The translations under genes were made by a program, and so were the position numbers. Shown one piece after another: positions 1 through 12,261 of a stretch of 64,000 nucleotides of DNA. The stretch lies in NCBI RefSeq assembly GCF_040412425.1, contig NC_089788.1:66882720-66946719 (forward strand), written 5' to 3'. How positions within the stretch are numbered: the stretch's first letter is position 1; every line of letters begins with the position of its first letter. Origin of the DNA: Macrobrachium rosenbergii. Taxonomy: Eukaryota > Arthropoda > Malacostraca > Decapoda > Palaemonidae. A model generated the notes under the pieces. The model worked only from the letters and a program-made list of their open reading frames with translations, had not been told where the DNA came from and ran no database searches.

Positions 1-468
1 CATGCAATTTAGATAATAAAATCCGCGAGTACTTTTACTTCTCACGTGTAACTAAGAGAGTTAATTTATTCTGAAGAAGAGCAGGAAAATTCCCCCACTG
101 CTCTCAGAGGTTGAGATGCTCTTGTAGGAATTTATATTTTCATTAAATCCTAATGAAATGCAAGAATAACATTTATAATCCTGGAGGACTGGAATTAAAT
201 CCATCTCTTTAATATGTTCCAGTTATTGCTGACTGGAGGTACCTTATTATGCACGTCCCCTTAGCCTACTGTGTGCCATGCATGATGCACAGTAGGAGGC
301 ACCATTTTTTATTTTTTTCCCCCTTCTCTTATTTTACTACCTACCTAGCTGTCCAACTTCTTTATCTTTCTTTAACTTTCACTTTGCATTTAAGAAAAAT
401 ATCCTCACCCACCTCTAAAAGTCTATGAATATGACACAATGACCTGGTTAAAATATTATCACAACCAC

Positions 469-469
<1 letters not shown>
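1..469. other. Unique AT-rich sequence, no gene seen
   Basis: No open frame or recognisable element. A short imperfect hairpin lies at 265-296 (CCTACTGTG facing CACAGTAGG around a TGCATG core). Confidence 0.6.

Positions 470-540
<71 letters not shown>
470..540. repeat. (AAT)n microsatellite
   Basis: Uninterrupted trinucleotide tract of about 71 bp. Confidence 0.97.
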
Positions 541-541
<1 letters not shown>

Positions 542-1005
542 TAGCTTTTTGATTTAACTTTTGTTCCTCCTTTGTTCCCATGCATTTCTCGCGAGTGATA
601 AGAAATTATTCTAAACCTTGTTACAATTGCAATAACTGTGTATGTTCTTAACCAGGCATTGAACGTTTGCTTTTACTGCTGAAATGAGAACGCGCGAGTT
701 AGTTCTGCCATATTTATACCCGCTGGAAAAGTATGTTGCTATTACCGTGCCTGAAATGTTTGGCTAGAAATGTTCTGGACAGTTCATCTTGTATTCCGTG
801 AAATGTTTTAGGCTATACAATTTTTTAAGTGTATATTTTATGAGCAGCGTTCCATGCTTATTTTTAATTGTGTCTCATTCATTTGTGTTTATTAATTAGG
901 ATTTTTTATATTCTGCTCTTTTTTCTCATTCTCTTTTTTACTTAATTGGAATCGTTGTTATTTATAGCAATGTATTGCTTTAGACAATTGGGAAAGCAGT
1001 TTCAC

Positions 1006-1008
<3 letters not shown>
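541..1008. other. Unique AT-rich sequence
   Basis: No coding, RNA or transposon signal recognised. Confidence 0.55.

Positions 1009-1093
<85 letters not shown>
1009..1093. repeat. Compound (CT)n-(CA)n microsatellite
   Basis: About 65 bp of CT runs directly into about 19 bp of CA. Confidence 0.97.
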
Positions 1094-1960
1094 AAGTGAA
1101 TGTTTAGTGGACAGTCAAGAATATTTAGAGAAAGGAAAATGCTGCCAAAGTAATCATTATTAAGACCTTGTAAGAAATGTTATTTTTCCACCCAGGTTAT
1201 TTGCATATTAAATTGAAGTGATAGCGGAAATTAAAAAGGGAGATGATGTCAAGTTCCGAACTATTTTAATACGCTGAAAAAATATGATCGACAGTGGGAT
1301 AAATGGAAGAATTGATTATTAGAGTTGATAATTGGACTTTTGCTAGTTCATCGGAGTTTTGTGATTGGAATAAATGAAGGAATGAAAGAAAGGAGAAAAA
1401 AAAAGGAATGATAGCTAGACAAAAGAACGGGGGGAAAGGTAAGATTTAAAGGTAAGATTTGCAGAATGGAAAATATGACGGGAATATCCTTCCGAGATAT
1501 TTCATATTGAAAATATGGCGGAGAAAAGAGATGGGAAAAACTTGCGAGTTAATGACTGTAGGGGAAGGGAGTACAATGATAATATATAAAGGCGGAGGGC
1601 GCAAATGAGGGAAAAAAGCGGGATATTCATTAATGGCTGAAGTAGTTGGGAATTCTTTTTCAAACTCGGAAGGGAGCTGATGAGGTCACGGTGAACTTGC
1701 CTCCCATATATTCGCGTTAAGGTGTGTTTATGGGGGAGAGGCGCCCCTTTGGCAGAAAATGCACCTGATTAATGGCATCATGTGGGTTTGTAGATATGAT
1801 GTGCGTGTGTCTCAGACAGACAGGCAGCCGGGGGAAGACAGCACGGACGTTAAAGTTGCTGGTTTTGAATTATTTTTGCGCTCTCGAGCGAAAATGTGTT
1901 TGCTTGTGTGTGAGTGATTGTGCTTTGAAAAAAGAGGAATTATATTTCCTGTCGTCTTTC
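1094..1960. other. Unique sequence, purine-rich on plus strand
   Basis: The stretch 1,200-1,700 is unusually rich in A and G on the plus strand, with many GGAA/GAAA words. The open frames on both strands at 1.8-2.0 kb show no domain, and the downstream end of one runs into the SINE. I see no gene. Confidence 0.55.
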
Positions 1961-1975
1961 TACAGCTTGAATGAG

Positions 1976-2254
1976 CCCTTTGTTGGCCGAATCGGTTGAG
2001 CTTCAGACTGTCACTCGATGGGCCGGAGTTCAATTCCCGCGGCCGGCTGATGAAGAGTTAGAGGAATGTATTTCTGGTGATAGAAATTCATTTCTCGCTA
2101 TAATGTGGTTCGGATTCCACAATAAGCTGTAGGTCCCGTTGCTAAGTAACCAATTGGTTCTTAGCCACGTAAAATAAGTCTAATCCTTTGGGCCAGCCCT
2201 AGGAGAGCTGTTAATCAGTTCAGTGGTCTGGTAAAACTAAGGTACACTTACTTT
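1976..2254 (+). mobile_element. tRNA-derived SINE, copy A (leucine/serine-tRNA-like head)
   Basis: A roughly 280-bp non-autonomous retroposon. A perfect 15-bp target-site duplication, TACAGCTTGAATGAG, lies at 1,961-1,975 and 2,255-2,269, so the insertion boundaries are visible. The head carries an RNA polymerase III type box A (TGGCCGAATCGG, 1,984-1,995) and box B (AGTTCAATTCC, 2,027-2,037). From about 2,040 onward the body matches three other copies in this window (4,441; 40,525; 47,949 reversed), ending in a conserved tail with CAGTGGTCTGGT and GGTACACTTA. Its head differs from that of the other three, so the family appears to have at least two 5' variants. The partner LINE that would mobilise it was not identified. 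A short open frame through the body of other copies is a by-product of the conserved sequence, not a gene. Confidence 0.9.
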
Positions 2255-2269
2255 TACAGCTTGAATGAG

Positions 2270-2695
2270 TAAATACTTTACTCACATTTTATATATTCGC
2301 TTTAAATAACTGATAAGAAAATCACTCATTTTCACTTTAAATTTCTTTTTACGGTATTGAGACAAGAGCAAAATTTACCTGCTGGTTCTAAGTACAATTT
2401 ACAATTCAGAACCTACTGTCACTGCTACTACTACTATTACTACTACTACTGATACCTCCCTTTCAACCGCCCCCCCCAACCTCCCCCTCACAACTCCACT
2501 GCCGTACATTACCTCTTTTTATCCATCTCCCAAGTGATGCATCCTCCATCTACATGCAAGAGCGCCATCTTTATTTGGTAGTTGAGGGAATAGTCTAGGG
2601 AAATACTTCTCTTAAAAAAAAAAATTCTTTTCCACTCTGACGGACAATGAACTAGACATTTTTCCTCTCACTTTTTTTTTATGGTTCACGCAAGG

Positions 2696-2698
<3 letters not shown>
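2270..2698. other. Unique sequence
   Basis: Contains a short CTA trinucleotide cluster near 2,425-2,450 and a C-rich run near 2,470. No gene seen. Confidence 0.55.

Positions 2699-2766
<68 letters not shown>
2699..2766. repeat. (CT)n microsatellite
   Basis: About 68 bp of perfect CT. Confidence 0.97.
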
Positions 2767-2769
<3 letters not shown>

Positions 2770-2928
2770 CCATTCCATCTGCCATACGAGCTCTTGTGTT
2801 CATCAAAAGAAGGTACAAAAGAACGAGTTTTCTAATTTGAAGGAGAGGGAAAGAGAGTATCGGTTAATGCCTGTAGGAGAATACGGTAAAAATTAATCTC
2901 GGTTTTTCCTTAACTTTTATGTTTTCCT

Positions 2929-3083
<155 letters not shown>

Positions 3084-3138
3084 CTATATACAGTATGTTT
3101 GTGTGTGTGTGTGTGTATGTGCATATTATGTATACACC

Positions 3139-3278
<140 letters not shown>

Positions 3279-3533
3279 GTTTATGGTTTTATATCAGTCG
3301 CTCTCGCTAACTTCCACAAAGTGATTATTTTGTACTCCTGTATTTTTTATTTAATAATTCAGTTTTATTCCACCCGTTAGCTGGATAGCACCTGATGCCA
3401 TTACTTTGATAAATGTTTTCATATCAGTGAAAGCCGTAAGGCTCAGGTCATTTCTGGTGTGTTAACTTTGGCTGGATTTATGAGGTTATGATTTCGGTAC
3501 GGTTAGTTTGTTCGTTCATATGTCCATTGTTTT

Positions 3534-3534
<1 letters not shown>

Positions 3535-3597
<63 letters not shown>
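3535..3597. repeat. (CT)n microsatellite
   Basis: About 63 bp of CT. Confidence 0.97.
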
Positions 3598-3600
<3 letters not shown>

Positions 3601-3611
3601 CATATATGTAG

Positions 3612-3620
3612 ACCTTTATG

Positions 3621-3654
<34 letters not shown>

Positions 3655-3657
3655 TGC
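3612..3657. repeat. (TATG)n tetranucleotide repeat
   Basis: About ten GTAT/TATG units, degrading at the right edge. Confidence 0.9.
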
Positions 3658-3681
3658 GTGCATGTAGAAATTTCTAACCCA

Positions 3682-3776
3682 CATCGGGATCGAACCCAGG
3701 TCTTTCATTTGAAAGGCAAGGGCGCTGGCAGCCAAACCAGGCTTTTCAGTTGAAAGACCTGGGTTCGATCCCGATG
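3682..3776. repeat. tRNA T-arm-like inverted repeat
   Basis: Exact 26-bp arms at 3,682-3,707 and 3,751-3,776 face each other across 43 bp. Each arm contains GGTTCGATCCC or its complement, the box B / T-arm consensus of tRNA genes and tRNA-derived SINEs. The loop holds a second tRNA-like piece (GGCAGCCAAACC). No full tRNA cloverleaf is apparent. The likeliest origin is head-to-head insertion or inverted duplication of a tRNA-derived element, but this is inference. Confidence 0.8.
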
Positions 3777-3829
3777 CGAATCACAAATTATTTATGTTCC
3801 ACCCCTGATTGTGTGTCGTTTGCTTTATG

Positions 3830-3952
3830 TATGCATGTATGTATGTATATATATATGTATATATATACATGCATACATATATATGTATGTATATAATGTA
3901 TGTATGTATGTATATATATATATATATATATATATACGTTATATATATAACG

Positions 3953-3993
<41 letters not shown>

Positions 3994-4016
3994 ATATATT
4001 ATATATTTATATTTAT
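3830..4016. repeat. TATG/TA-rich region with palindromic TA tract
   Basis: TATG repeats merge into TA tracts. The centre contains a symmetric ACGTTATATATATAACGT palindrome near 3,936-3,953. Frames open on both strands are repeat artefacts. Confidence 0.9.
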
Positions 4017-4237
4017 ATCCCGCCAGTACCAGTAAGCCGTTTCTCATAATAAGAGGTAAGTTTAGTGACTTCACAGCATTCACTGAAACAATGATCCTTT
4101 AACTGCTGATGTAACATCACTCACTTCATAAACCTACCCAGAAGGCGCCTCAACAGCACGTCAGCCCTCCTTAAAGATACTCTGCAAGCCACCCCTCTCT
4201 CGCATACCTGTATCGTCTCCAGGCGGCGAAAACACCA

Positions 4238-4323
4238 TAAAACAATTTTTTTTTCTTAAAACAATTTTTTTTCTTAAATCAATTTTTTTCTTAAAACAAT
4301 TTTTTCTTAAAACAATTTTTTTA
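4238..4323. repeat. Short tandem repeat, unit about 17 bp
   Basis: About five units of CTTAAAACAATTTTTT with variable T-run length. Confidence 0.85.
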
Positions 4324-4440
4324 TCTTTTCTTTTTTTCGGGATTTATTTTATTTTTCCCTTTGTTCGTATATCTTGAGATCAGTCCTTTCATTCTGTACT
4401 TCATATAAGCTACTCATCTACCTCTGTCCTTTTTCCCGGT

Positions 4441-4712
4441 CCCTCATTGGACAGTGGGTATCGTTCTCAGCTAGCATTCTGCTGGTCCTGCGTTCGAGTC
4501 TCCCACCGGCCAACGAAGAATTAGAGGAATTTATTTCTGGTGTTAGAAATTCATTTCTCGTCATAATGTGGTTTGGATTCCACAATAAGCTGTAGGTCCC
4601 GTTGCTAGATAACCAGTTGGTTCTTAGCCACGTAAAATAAATCTAACCCTTCGGGCCAGCCCTAGGAGAGCTGTTAATCAGCTCAGTGGTCTGGTTAAAC
4701 TAAGGTATACTT
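4441..4712 (+). mobile_element. tRNA-derived SINE, copy B
   Basis: The body from about 4,508 matches copies A, C and D nearly base for base, including GTAGGTCCCGTTGCTAG and the GGTATACTTA tail. The head has box B GCGTTCGAGTCT near 4,490-4,501 and the CTCAGCTAGCA segment shared with copies C and D. I could not settle a target-site duplication, so the 5' edge is approximate. Confidence 0.85.
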
Positions 4713-4963
4713 AACTTAACTTCGTCCTTCTTCTTTGAAGTTTCGCTTCCAAAGTTTTGTAGAGAACCCTGAAACTTTCCTCCTTTACACTGACTGTGTC
4801 TGTCTCTTATACTACTTTACATTTAATTCTTAATACCTTTTATGAATCAATCACTTGCTTCCATCACCCTTCTTTCATTCGTTGCTGCATATCCTTGCTT
4901 CCATTTGTATTCATATTCCTAATGTCGTTAGTATTCACATACAGAAAGACAGCCCCACATACA

Positions 4964-4965
<2 letters not shown>

Positions 4966-5046
<81 letters not shown>

Positions 5047-5071
5047 TGTATATATATATATGTATATATAT

Positions 5072-5146
<75 letters not shown>

Positions 5147-5200
5147 CTAGTATATATATGTATATGTATGTATACCTACATACATACATACACACATATT
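4966..5200. repeat. Compound (CA)n-(TA)n-(CATA)n region
   Basis: About 35 bp CA, then long TA tracts with TGTA interruptions, then TACATA units to about 5,200. Confidence 0.95.
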
Positions 5201-5537
5201 TATATGTATTTATGTACGTATGCATGTATCATGTGAATTTAAGCGAAAGAGCTACAGTACTGTTAAATGTGGAGAAACTGATAAAGTCAGGAATACAAAT
5301 GCAATATAGAATTACGTCGTTGTAAAAAAAACGAAATTTATCAGGAACTGACCTGAGGTCAAGGTGTATATATGTATACAGAATAAAAAAAAACTAAATT
5401 GTTTAATTCAGCAAATGGATAGAACACCAGACACGATACGAATTGAATGTTGTTTTAAGGAAATGGATTTTAACAGGAATTAACCTGGGGCCAAGAGATG
5501 CATTTGATCAGGTTTATTGCATTGCCATAAAACATCA

Positions 5538-5539
<2 letters not shown>

Positions 5540-5601
<62 letters not shown>

Positions 5602-5757
5602 TCTTTCTCTCTTCAGCTAATGTGAAATCTCTCCCTACCTCGCTCTTGATTGCTTAGCATTACACTTGGAAGAAAGGAGACCGTTTAATGAGAGCAATTC
5701 AGTATGAATCTCCAGTTGCCATCTCGGGATGAATGGAGAGAGAGAGAGAGAGAGAGA
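5540..5757. repeat. Two (GA)n tracts
   Basis: GA at 5,540-5,596 and a shorter one at 5,736-5,757, with ordinary sequence between. Confidence 0.95.
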
Positions 5758-6159
5758 CCACGCTATTGGCCGCTAGATTCAATAAAGAAATGGATATAAG
5801 TTTTTTCAGTCCTAAATTGCTGATACATTACAAGAGTTAGTTTTACGAAACGATTTGTCCGTTGATTTTCAATATCCAGTTCGGGAAAAAATGTTTTTCA
5901 TTTTTTAGTAATCTACTGATTTATAACATGCTACTTTTATGTACACCGTGTGAAGAGATACCTAACACTGGAGAATATTATGTTTAGCGTGTTAAGACGC
6001 GCAGTACCATAGACATTATTCCTTATTCCTTGATCAAGATGATGTACGTTACGTCAGAAGAGGTATATAGGTTCTGCTAGACGTAAATCATATGAAAAGA
6101 TTGCATGACAAATGTGTCCTACGGAAGAAAATATCGCATTGAAAGGGATGAACTACTTA
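5758..6159. other. Unique AT-rich sequence
   Basis: No gene or repeat recognised. Confidence 0.55.
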
Positions 6160-6296
6160 TAAAGTCATACGTCTCTAGAAATAGATATTTGCTACGCGAT
6201 AACTTATAGGTTACCGCTTTTGAAAGCGGTAATTTACACATGAAGTTATACTTTGATAGAAATAAATATTTTCTATGCGATAACTTTTTATTTACA
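6160..6296. repeat. Degenerate direct repeat, period about 80 bp, with hairpin
   Basis: Two similar units share GAAATA-ATATTT-CTA-GCGATAACTT. Between them is a perfect hairpin, TTACCGCTTT facing AAAGCGGTAA, near 6,211-6,233. A minus-strand open frame across this block reads as a duplicated peptide segment (KLSHRKYLFL / KLSRSKYLFL), which reflects the repeat and not a gene. Confidence 0.6.
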
Positions 6297-6689
6297 TTAC
6301 CAGGCGTTAAGAAAGACAGGTTTCTGAAAGAAATATTAATCTTTACATTTAGTGGCATCTGTCACAATACAGAGTAAAGGATTAAATCATATGATACGCT
6401 TTCCGCTAGGTCACTTTTACGGCTTATACGAAACAGATAGCTAAGCGTTAGGTTTCGAGATGGGAAAACAATTTCTACACAAATCCCATTAAACACTTAA
6501 CGGCCAGAGACAGAGGCGAGGTGTCTGAGAGAACTGAGACATAAGCTAATTAGCGTAATTATCTCTTACTTCCTTAATGATGCTAATTTTGAATGAACCT
6601 TGGAAACTCCTGGGAAAAAGGATTTGCGGGTAGGAATTTTTCTTCGTCTTTCATTTGAATATTTTGATTATTTAACATTGAAAATTATA
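6297..6689. other. Unique sequence
   Basis: No recognisable feature. Confidence 0.55.
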
Positions 6690-6796
<107 letters not shown>

Positions 6797-6927
6797 GTGT
6801 TAGTAAAGTCTCTCATAGTTGGAATTGAAGACATGATATAATATGACACCTTATAGATGACATATTTAAGAGAAAACAATTAAATTCTGAAGCAGTTAAG
6901 ACACCCAAGTTATTAAAGGCTACATAC

Positions 6928-6930
<3 letters not shown>

Positions 6931-6992
<62 letters not shown>
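6931..6992. repeat. (CT)n microsatellite
   Basis: About 62 bp of CT. Confidence 0.97.
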
Positions 6993-6993
<1 letters not shown>

Positions 6994-7264
6994 ATACAAT
7001 CCTCCCCTTTGCGCTTGCGTCTCTCGAAATGAAGGTAATATTGATCACATGCTGTTGAGAGAAGGAAAAAAAAGAGGTTTAACTGAATTTAATTCTTTGG
7101 AAATCAGTCCTAATTGGCTAATTCATGCAAATTGGTTTAATGATAATGAACTTACCTTAGTCTGAAATTATCTGTGATAGCTTATATAGTGATCATTAGA
7201 GATTTTAACGATTATTGGCAGTGAATGTATACCTGGTACCTGGAACGGACCGAGAGACGGTTCT

Positions 7265-7580
7265 CTGTATGTGCAGTTGTCTGTCTGTCGAAGGCTGCTC
7301 GGTACTTCTATCTGTGTGCGTTTGTTTGTAAGGTTCTTTTTGCATTGAAGGATGTTCTATGAATGAGTGTATGTGTGTGCATGCGTTTGCTGTGCTTGTT
7401 AGTGTGGTTTTGTATGTCAAATATTTCTCCCAGTACCTTGATGTATGTTTGTGTATGATCTTGTTTGTATGGTTTTGTTTGTCGAAGGTCGCACAGTGCT
7501 CTGATGTATGTTTGTGCATACGATTGTTACTATGTTTTTTTTTTTTTTTTTTTGTCAAAGGGTGCATAATTCCTTGGACT
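7265..7580. repeat. Degenerate minisatellite, unit about 65-80 bp
   Basis: Four to five diverged units share TTTGTCGAAGG, then CTTGATGTATGTTTGTG, then a GT-rich stretch ending GGTTTTGTTTGTC. The last unit has a 19-T run (about 7,536-7,554). Overlapping frames on both strands are open only because the repeat lacks stops. Confidence 0.65.
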
Positions 7581-8178
7581 GCTTCCCTTTCCCTTGGACG
7601 GGCATTAGGTGATTTTAGTAAGACCCTTTTTCCGTTTTTTACGAATTTGATCCAATCTGTCATGGATAAAAATACTTAACAGCTTCTAGTCGTTCAGCTT
7701 TCGTCTACAAACCAGCTAGGCATCAGCTACGAATCACTGACGACTCCTCTACGGGTCATAACTTGTGCCGAACCGCTTTTTACATAAACTCTTTTAAGAA
7801 CTGGAGCTGTGAGGAAATGCGGAGTTTGTCAAACTTGCTACGTATGTTGGTCATGGACGATACGAAAGGCAGACCACTTTCAGACAAATTTATTTCCTGT
7901 AAGCTCTTCTGTTACGATTGCAGACAAAATTTGAAAGCGAAGAATATTGTCCTAATTGGTAATGGTTAAAAGTCAAATGACATATAGCAATAAAAATGAA
8001 TTAGAAATGAATGAAGGAAAATGATTTAAAAGAGTGGAATTGGACTTTATATATTGTTTAAAAGGCGACTGGAGTTGTGTTTTTTTTTTAGGATTATCTT
8101 TATAAAACTTTCTTTGGGTTTCCTACTTTTTCGTTACTTTTTATGATATTTTTTTCATATCCCCACTTTCTCTCTCCC
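7581..8178. other. Unique sequence
   Basis: A 68-codon plus-strand frame at 7,763-7,969 shows no known motif. I do not support a gene. Confidence 0.5.
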
Positions 8179-8206
8179 TGTGTGTGTGTGTGTGTGTGTG
8201 TGTGTG
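8179..8206. repeat. (TG)n microsatellite
   Basis: About 28 bp of TG. Confidence 0.95.
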
Positions 8207-8399
8207 GTGATATACGTTTAATTGTATTTTATCAGTAGCTGATTTCATGAAATACTATTTTTTTAGCTTTGAAATTAATTGCATTCATAACTATATGGTT
8301 TTTGCCAACAGAAGTTGGAGACCACGCCTTATACCATTTGATGACCAATTTGGAAATAGATAACTGCCGTAGAAATGCACTGAAGAAATTTTGTTAGAG

Positions 8400-8960
8400 G
8401 CTCACTGTCGACAATACTACAGGAAATCAAGGTGTGCGCCCTTCTCATTTATCCTCATAGTAGTGTAGCTGTTATGTCAACCCACGGCCTGCGTCAGCTT
8501 AACTTGATTCCACTAACCTTACATGCAGGCGACCGGCAGGGTTAAAACGGCGTACGTAATGGCGCGGGTGCATATTGTAATTGAAACATTTGTATTGACA
8601 CGAATTGGGAGCACCGCTGTATCCGGAAACGTATGAAAACTGTTACTCGGGTAGACGGCCGGCGAACGGCATTTGTTTCCAGCCATCACCATTCGTTGTT
8701 ACCGTACAGCCATCAAAGGTCCCCGGGCATCACACTCGTCATTCGCTTCCAATTGCCGGATGAGAGAGAGGTGAGCCAAGGTCACCACCGCTGTGTGCAC
8801 ACGACTGATAGGGGAAGGATATTGCTCCTGTGTTCCCGTTTGCCTGAACCGAACGCATTCCATTTGTGTCTGTTGGTGGGTTCCGGGTTAAACTCTGACA
8901 GACAACTGCTCTTGAACGCTGAGATATATTACTTACAAACATACAAACCGCGCGCGCCCA
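8400..8960 (+). other. SSR-free, GC-balanced stretch with a 150-codon open frame
   Basis: This stretch is less AT-rich than its surroundings and contains CpG-rich words (CGGCGTACGTAATGGCGCGG near 8,548-8,567). A plus-strand frame, ATG at 8,633 to stop at 9,085, is one of the few long frames not made of dinucleotide repeats for most of its length, although its C-terminal part translates a CA tract (HTHTHTH). I recognise no domain, signal peptide or splice structure. It may be chance, a conserved non-coding block or an old element. Confidence 0.3.
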
Positions 8961-8970
8961 CAAAAGAACA

Positions 8971-8993
8971 CAAACACACACACACACACACAC
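8971..8993. repeat. (CA)n microsatellite
   Basis: Short CA tract. Confidence 0.9.
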
Positions 8994-9377
8994 AAATTCG
9001 GCAGTATTTTCTCTTAGAATGTCATAAATATGTCATTCAGCATTGCACTCATGAATACGAGTATTATTATTCAAACGTGCAGTGAAACAAAGCAAATGAT
9101 GTTTATTACATGCGTGCATGCATTCTTGAGCGCAATTTTCAGCGTATTTATTCGCAAATAAGCGAACTTTTCGGTTGATATAACAGTTGATTATTGCTAT
9201 TGTTGTAACTTATTATTATCATGATTATTCTAGAGATAACGTTCCAATATTGCGTCTGCAATTTAATACCAAAATTGAAATTGGGTCACTTTTAATCTAG
9301 CTTTGCTATAACATTACAAGCGCATGTTTATTGAGTGTATTCCTTCTCTGAATGTCCACGCTATTGTGAAATATTTT

Positions 9378-9380
<3 letters not shown>
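8994..9380. other. Unique AT-rich sequence
   Basis: Nothing recognised. Confidence 0.55.

Positions 9381-9436
<56 letters not shown>
9381..9436. repeat. (ATT)n microsatellite
   Basis: About 56 bp of TTA. Confidence 0.97.
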
Positions 9437-9744
9437 TTATTTTCAAAATACCAGAATGTAAAATCAACCTTACGAGGGCTGAACCAACATTGACACGAAA
9501 TATGTCATGTTGTTGCTTCACATTCCCTTGGCTTTCATAAACAGCAAACTTCTCCTTTCGAACTCACCTCAAGCAAATATTTAGATGACGAAACAACAGC
9601 GAAGTATCTTGTTTTCTGTAAAGAAACCAAGCAGTGAGTAAAATGCCGTATCGCGACTCCAGTTTCAAAAGAACGGCTCGTGTGTTTACGTCGTTCCAGG
9701 GAATATTATTTTGCTTGCTGTTTCTGTGTGTTAAAACTTGCCTT

Positions 9745-9812
<68 letters not shown>
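9745..9812. repeat. (CT)n microsatellite
   Basis: About 68 bp of CT, almost abutting the CA-rich minisatellite. Confidence 0.97.
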
Positions 9813-9815
<3 letters not shown>

Positions 9816-9819
9816 CATT

Positions 9820-10870
9820 CAGCTACATCAGACTCACGCACACACAAACATACTACCACACAGACTCACACACTCTCACAAACACACAGCCATACAGACT
9901 CGTGCACACACAAACGTGCAATTACATAGACTTACTCACACACAAACATACAACCGTACAGACTCACGCACACACAGACACAGACGCGCACACGCAAACA
10001 TACGTTCACACAGACTCACGCACTTACAAACATGCAATCATATAGAATTACACACAAACATACAACCACACAGACTCACGCGCTCACAAACACGCAGCCA
10101 CACAGGCTCATGCACACGCAAACATACAATCACACAGACTCACGCACACACAAACATGCAATCATATAGAGTTACTCGCACACAATCATACAACCACACA
10201 GACTCACGCACACACAAACATGCAATCATATAGACTTACTCACACACAAACATACAACCATACAGACTCACGCACACACAGACTCACACACACGCAAACA
10301 TACAATCAAACATACAGTCACCCAGACTCACGCACACAAAAACATGCAATCGTTTAGACTTACACACAGACATACAACCACACAGACTCACGAGCACACA
10401 AACGTGCAATCATATAGACTTACACACACACAAACATACAACCACACAGACACACGCAAACAAACATGCCACCACACAGACTCACGCACACACAAACACG
10501 AAGCCACACAGACTCACGCACACACAAACATACGATCACACAGACTCACAGACACACAAACACACAATCACACAGACTCCAATCATATAGACTTACTCAC
10601 ACACGAACATACAACCACACAGACATAGCACACAAACATGCCACCACATAGACTCATGCACACACAAACAGACAATCACACAGACTCACGCACACACAAA
10701 CACGCAGCCACACAGATTCACGCACCCACAAACACGCAGCCACACAGATTCACGCACACACAAACAAACAATCACACAGACTCACAGACACACAAACACA
10801 AAACCGCACAGACTCACACACACACACAAACATACTACCACACCGACTCACGAGCACATCACCCAGATAT
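9820..10870. repeat. CA-rich minisatellite, 32-34-bp units, about 32 copies
   Basis: The unit reads roughly ACTCACGCACACACAAACAT then GCAATCACACAG. Successive units near 9,840-9,960 measure 32, 34, 32 and 32 bp. Variants differ at a few fixed positions (ACCACACAG, GCAGCCACACAG, ATCATATAGACTTA), and these variants recur, so there is a hint of higher-order organisation. Because 32 is not a multiple of three, all three plus-strand frames are open in turn and read as THTQTH-like peptides. They are not genes. Even-length units suggest growth from an ancestral CA dinucleotide tract (inference). Confidence 0.93.
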
Positions 10871-11272
10871 TACTAGTGTTACATAATATTGACTTCCGTT
10901 CCCACAAAGATGGTCGTGACTTCACATGATCTTCCATGCCACTGAAAATTGCTCATGACCCTGACGTGGTTTTGTATACCCTCGTACAGTTGCGTGACCT
11001 TTTTAATGACCTGTTCATGAATTCATTGGGTATGCGAAGAATAAAAGACAAGTGCAGGCAGCTGGGTGTGCTTTTTTAAGAAAAACTTTGCTCTCATACT
11101 TCGTTAAGCAGTGAATTAAGTACGTGGTGGTTAGACGATTTTGATGGTCGCAATCAGAGTGAAAAAAAAAATTGGGGTGGGGGGTGTTAGCAGCCTCATC
11201 GTAAAATACTTGGTGAGAACCGTGCAGTTACTCCCCCTCCCCGAGAGAGGAGGGTGGAAAAGAGTATGGTAA
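10871..11272. other. Unique sequence
   Basis: Includes a short G-run near 11,175-11,185. No gene seen. Confidence 0.55.

Positions 11273-11840
<568 letters not shown>

Positions 11841-11897
<57 letters not shown>
11841..11897. repeat. (CT)n microsatellite
   Basis: About 57 bp of CT. Confidence 0.97.
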
Positions 11898-11901
<4 letters not shown>

Positions 11902-12209
11902 ACGGAACTTTTCCCATATCCCTCACTTAGCTAAAAGAAATAAATATTCGTATATAACGATGCTGGAAAAAATATGTCCGGAACCAGACAAAATTGGAAT
12001 AGGGATGTGATTCTACCCGTTAGGAAGAGAACTAAATAAAAATTATACATAATACAAAACTAAGATAAACTAGGATGAATGGAAGTAATAATGACAAAGC
12101 GGACGGTAAAATATTCATACTCCGCCATGTATAGAAAAACAAATAAAAATGATGGTCACAAAAAATTAAAATAAAAAAGAAATTAACGTCATAACCGGTA
12201 CACGGAATT

Positions 12210-12212
<3 letters not shown>

Positions 12213-12259
<47 letters not shown>
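12213..12259. repeat. (GA)n microsatellite
   Basis: About 47 bp of GA. Confidence 0.97.

Positions 12260-12261
<2 letters not shown>

Noticed and set aside
4374..4595. Frames at 4.4 kb and 40.4 kb with the same C-terminal 25 residues
   Set aside because: The shared peptide is a translation of the conserved SINE body, not a protein family.
5349..5361. TGACCTGAGGTCA, a nuclear-receptor-like everted repeat
   Set aside because: A single 13-bp match in non-conserved context; suggestive only.
8633..9085. 150-codon frame as a possible gene
   Set aside because: No recognisable domain, and the C-terminal third translates a CA tract. Kept only as an open stretch, not as a CDS.
9820..10870. CRISPR-like array
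   Set aside because: The units are contiguous with no unique spacers, and the DNA is clearly eukaryotic.
9634..10886. 199-codon and shorter frames rich in H, T and Q
   Set aside because: They arise from the 32-34-bp CA-rich minisatellite, which is open in all three frames. There is no domain or splice evidence.
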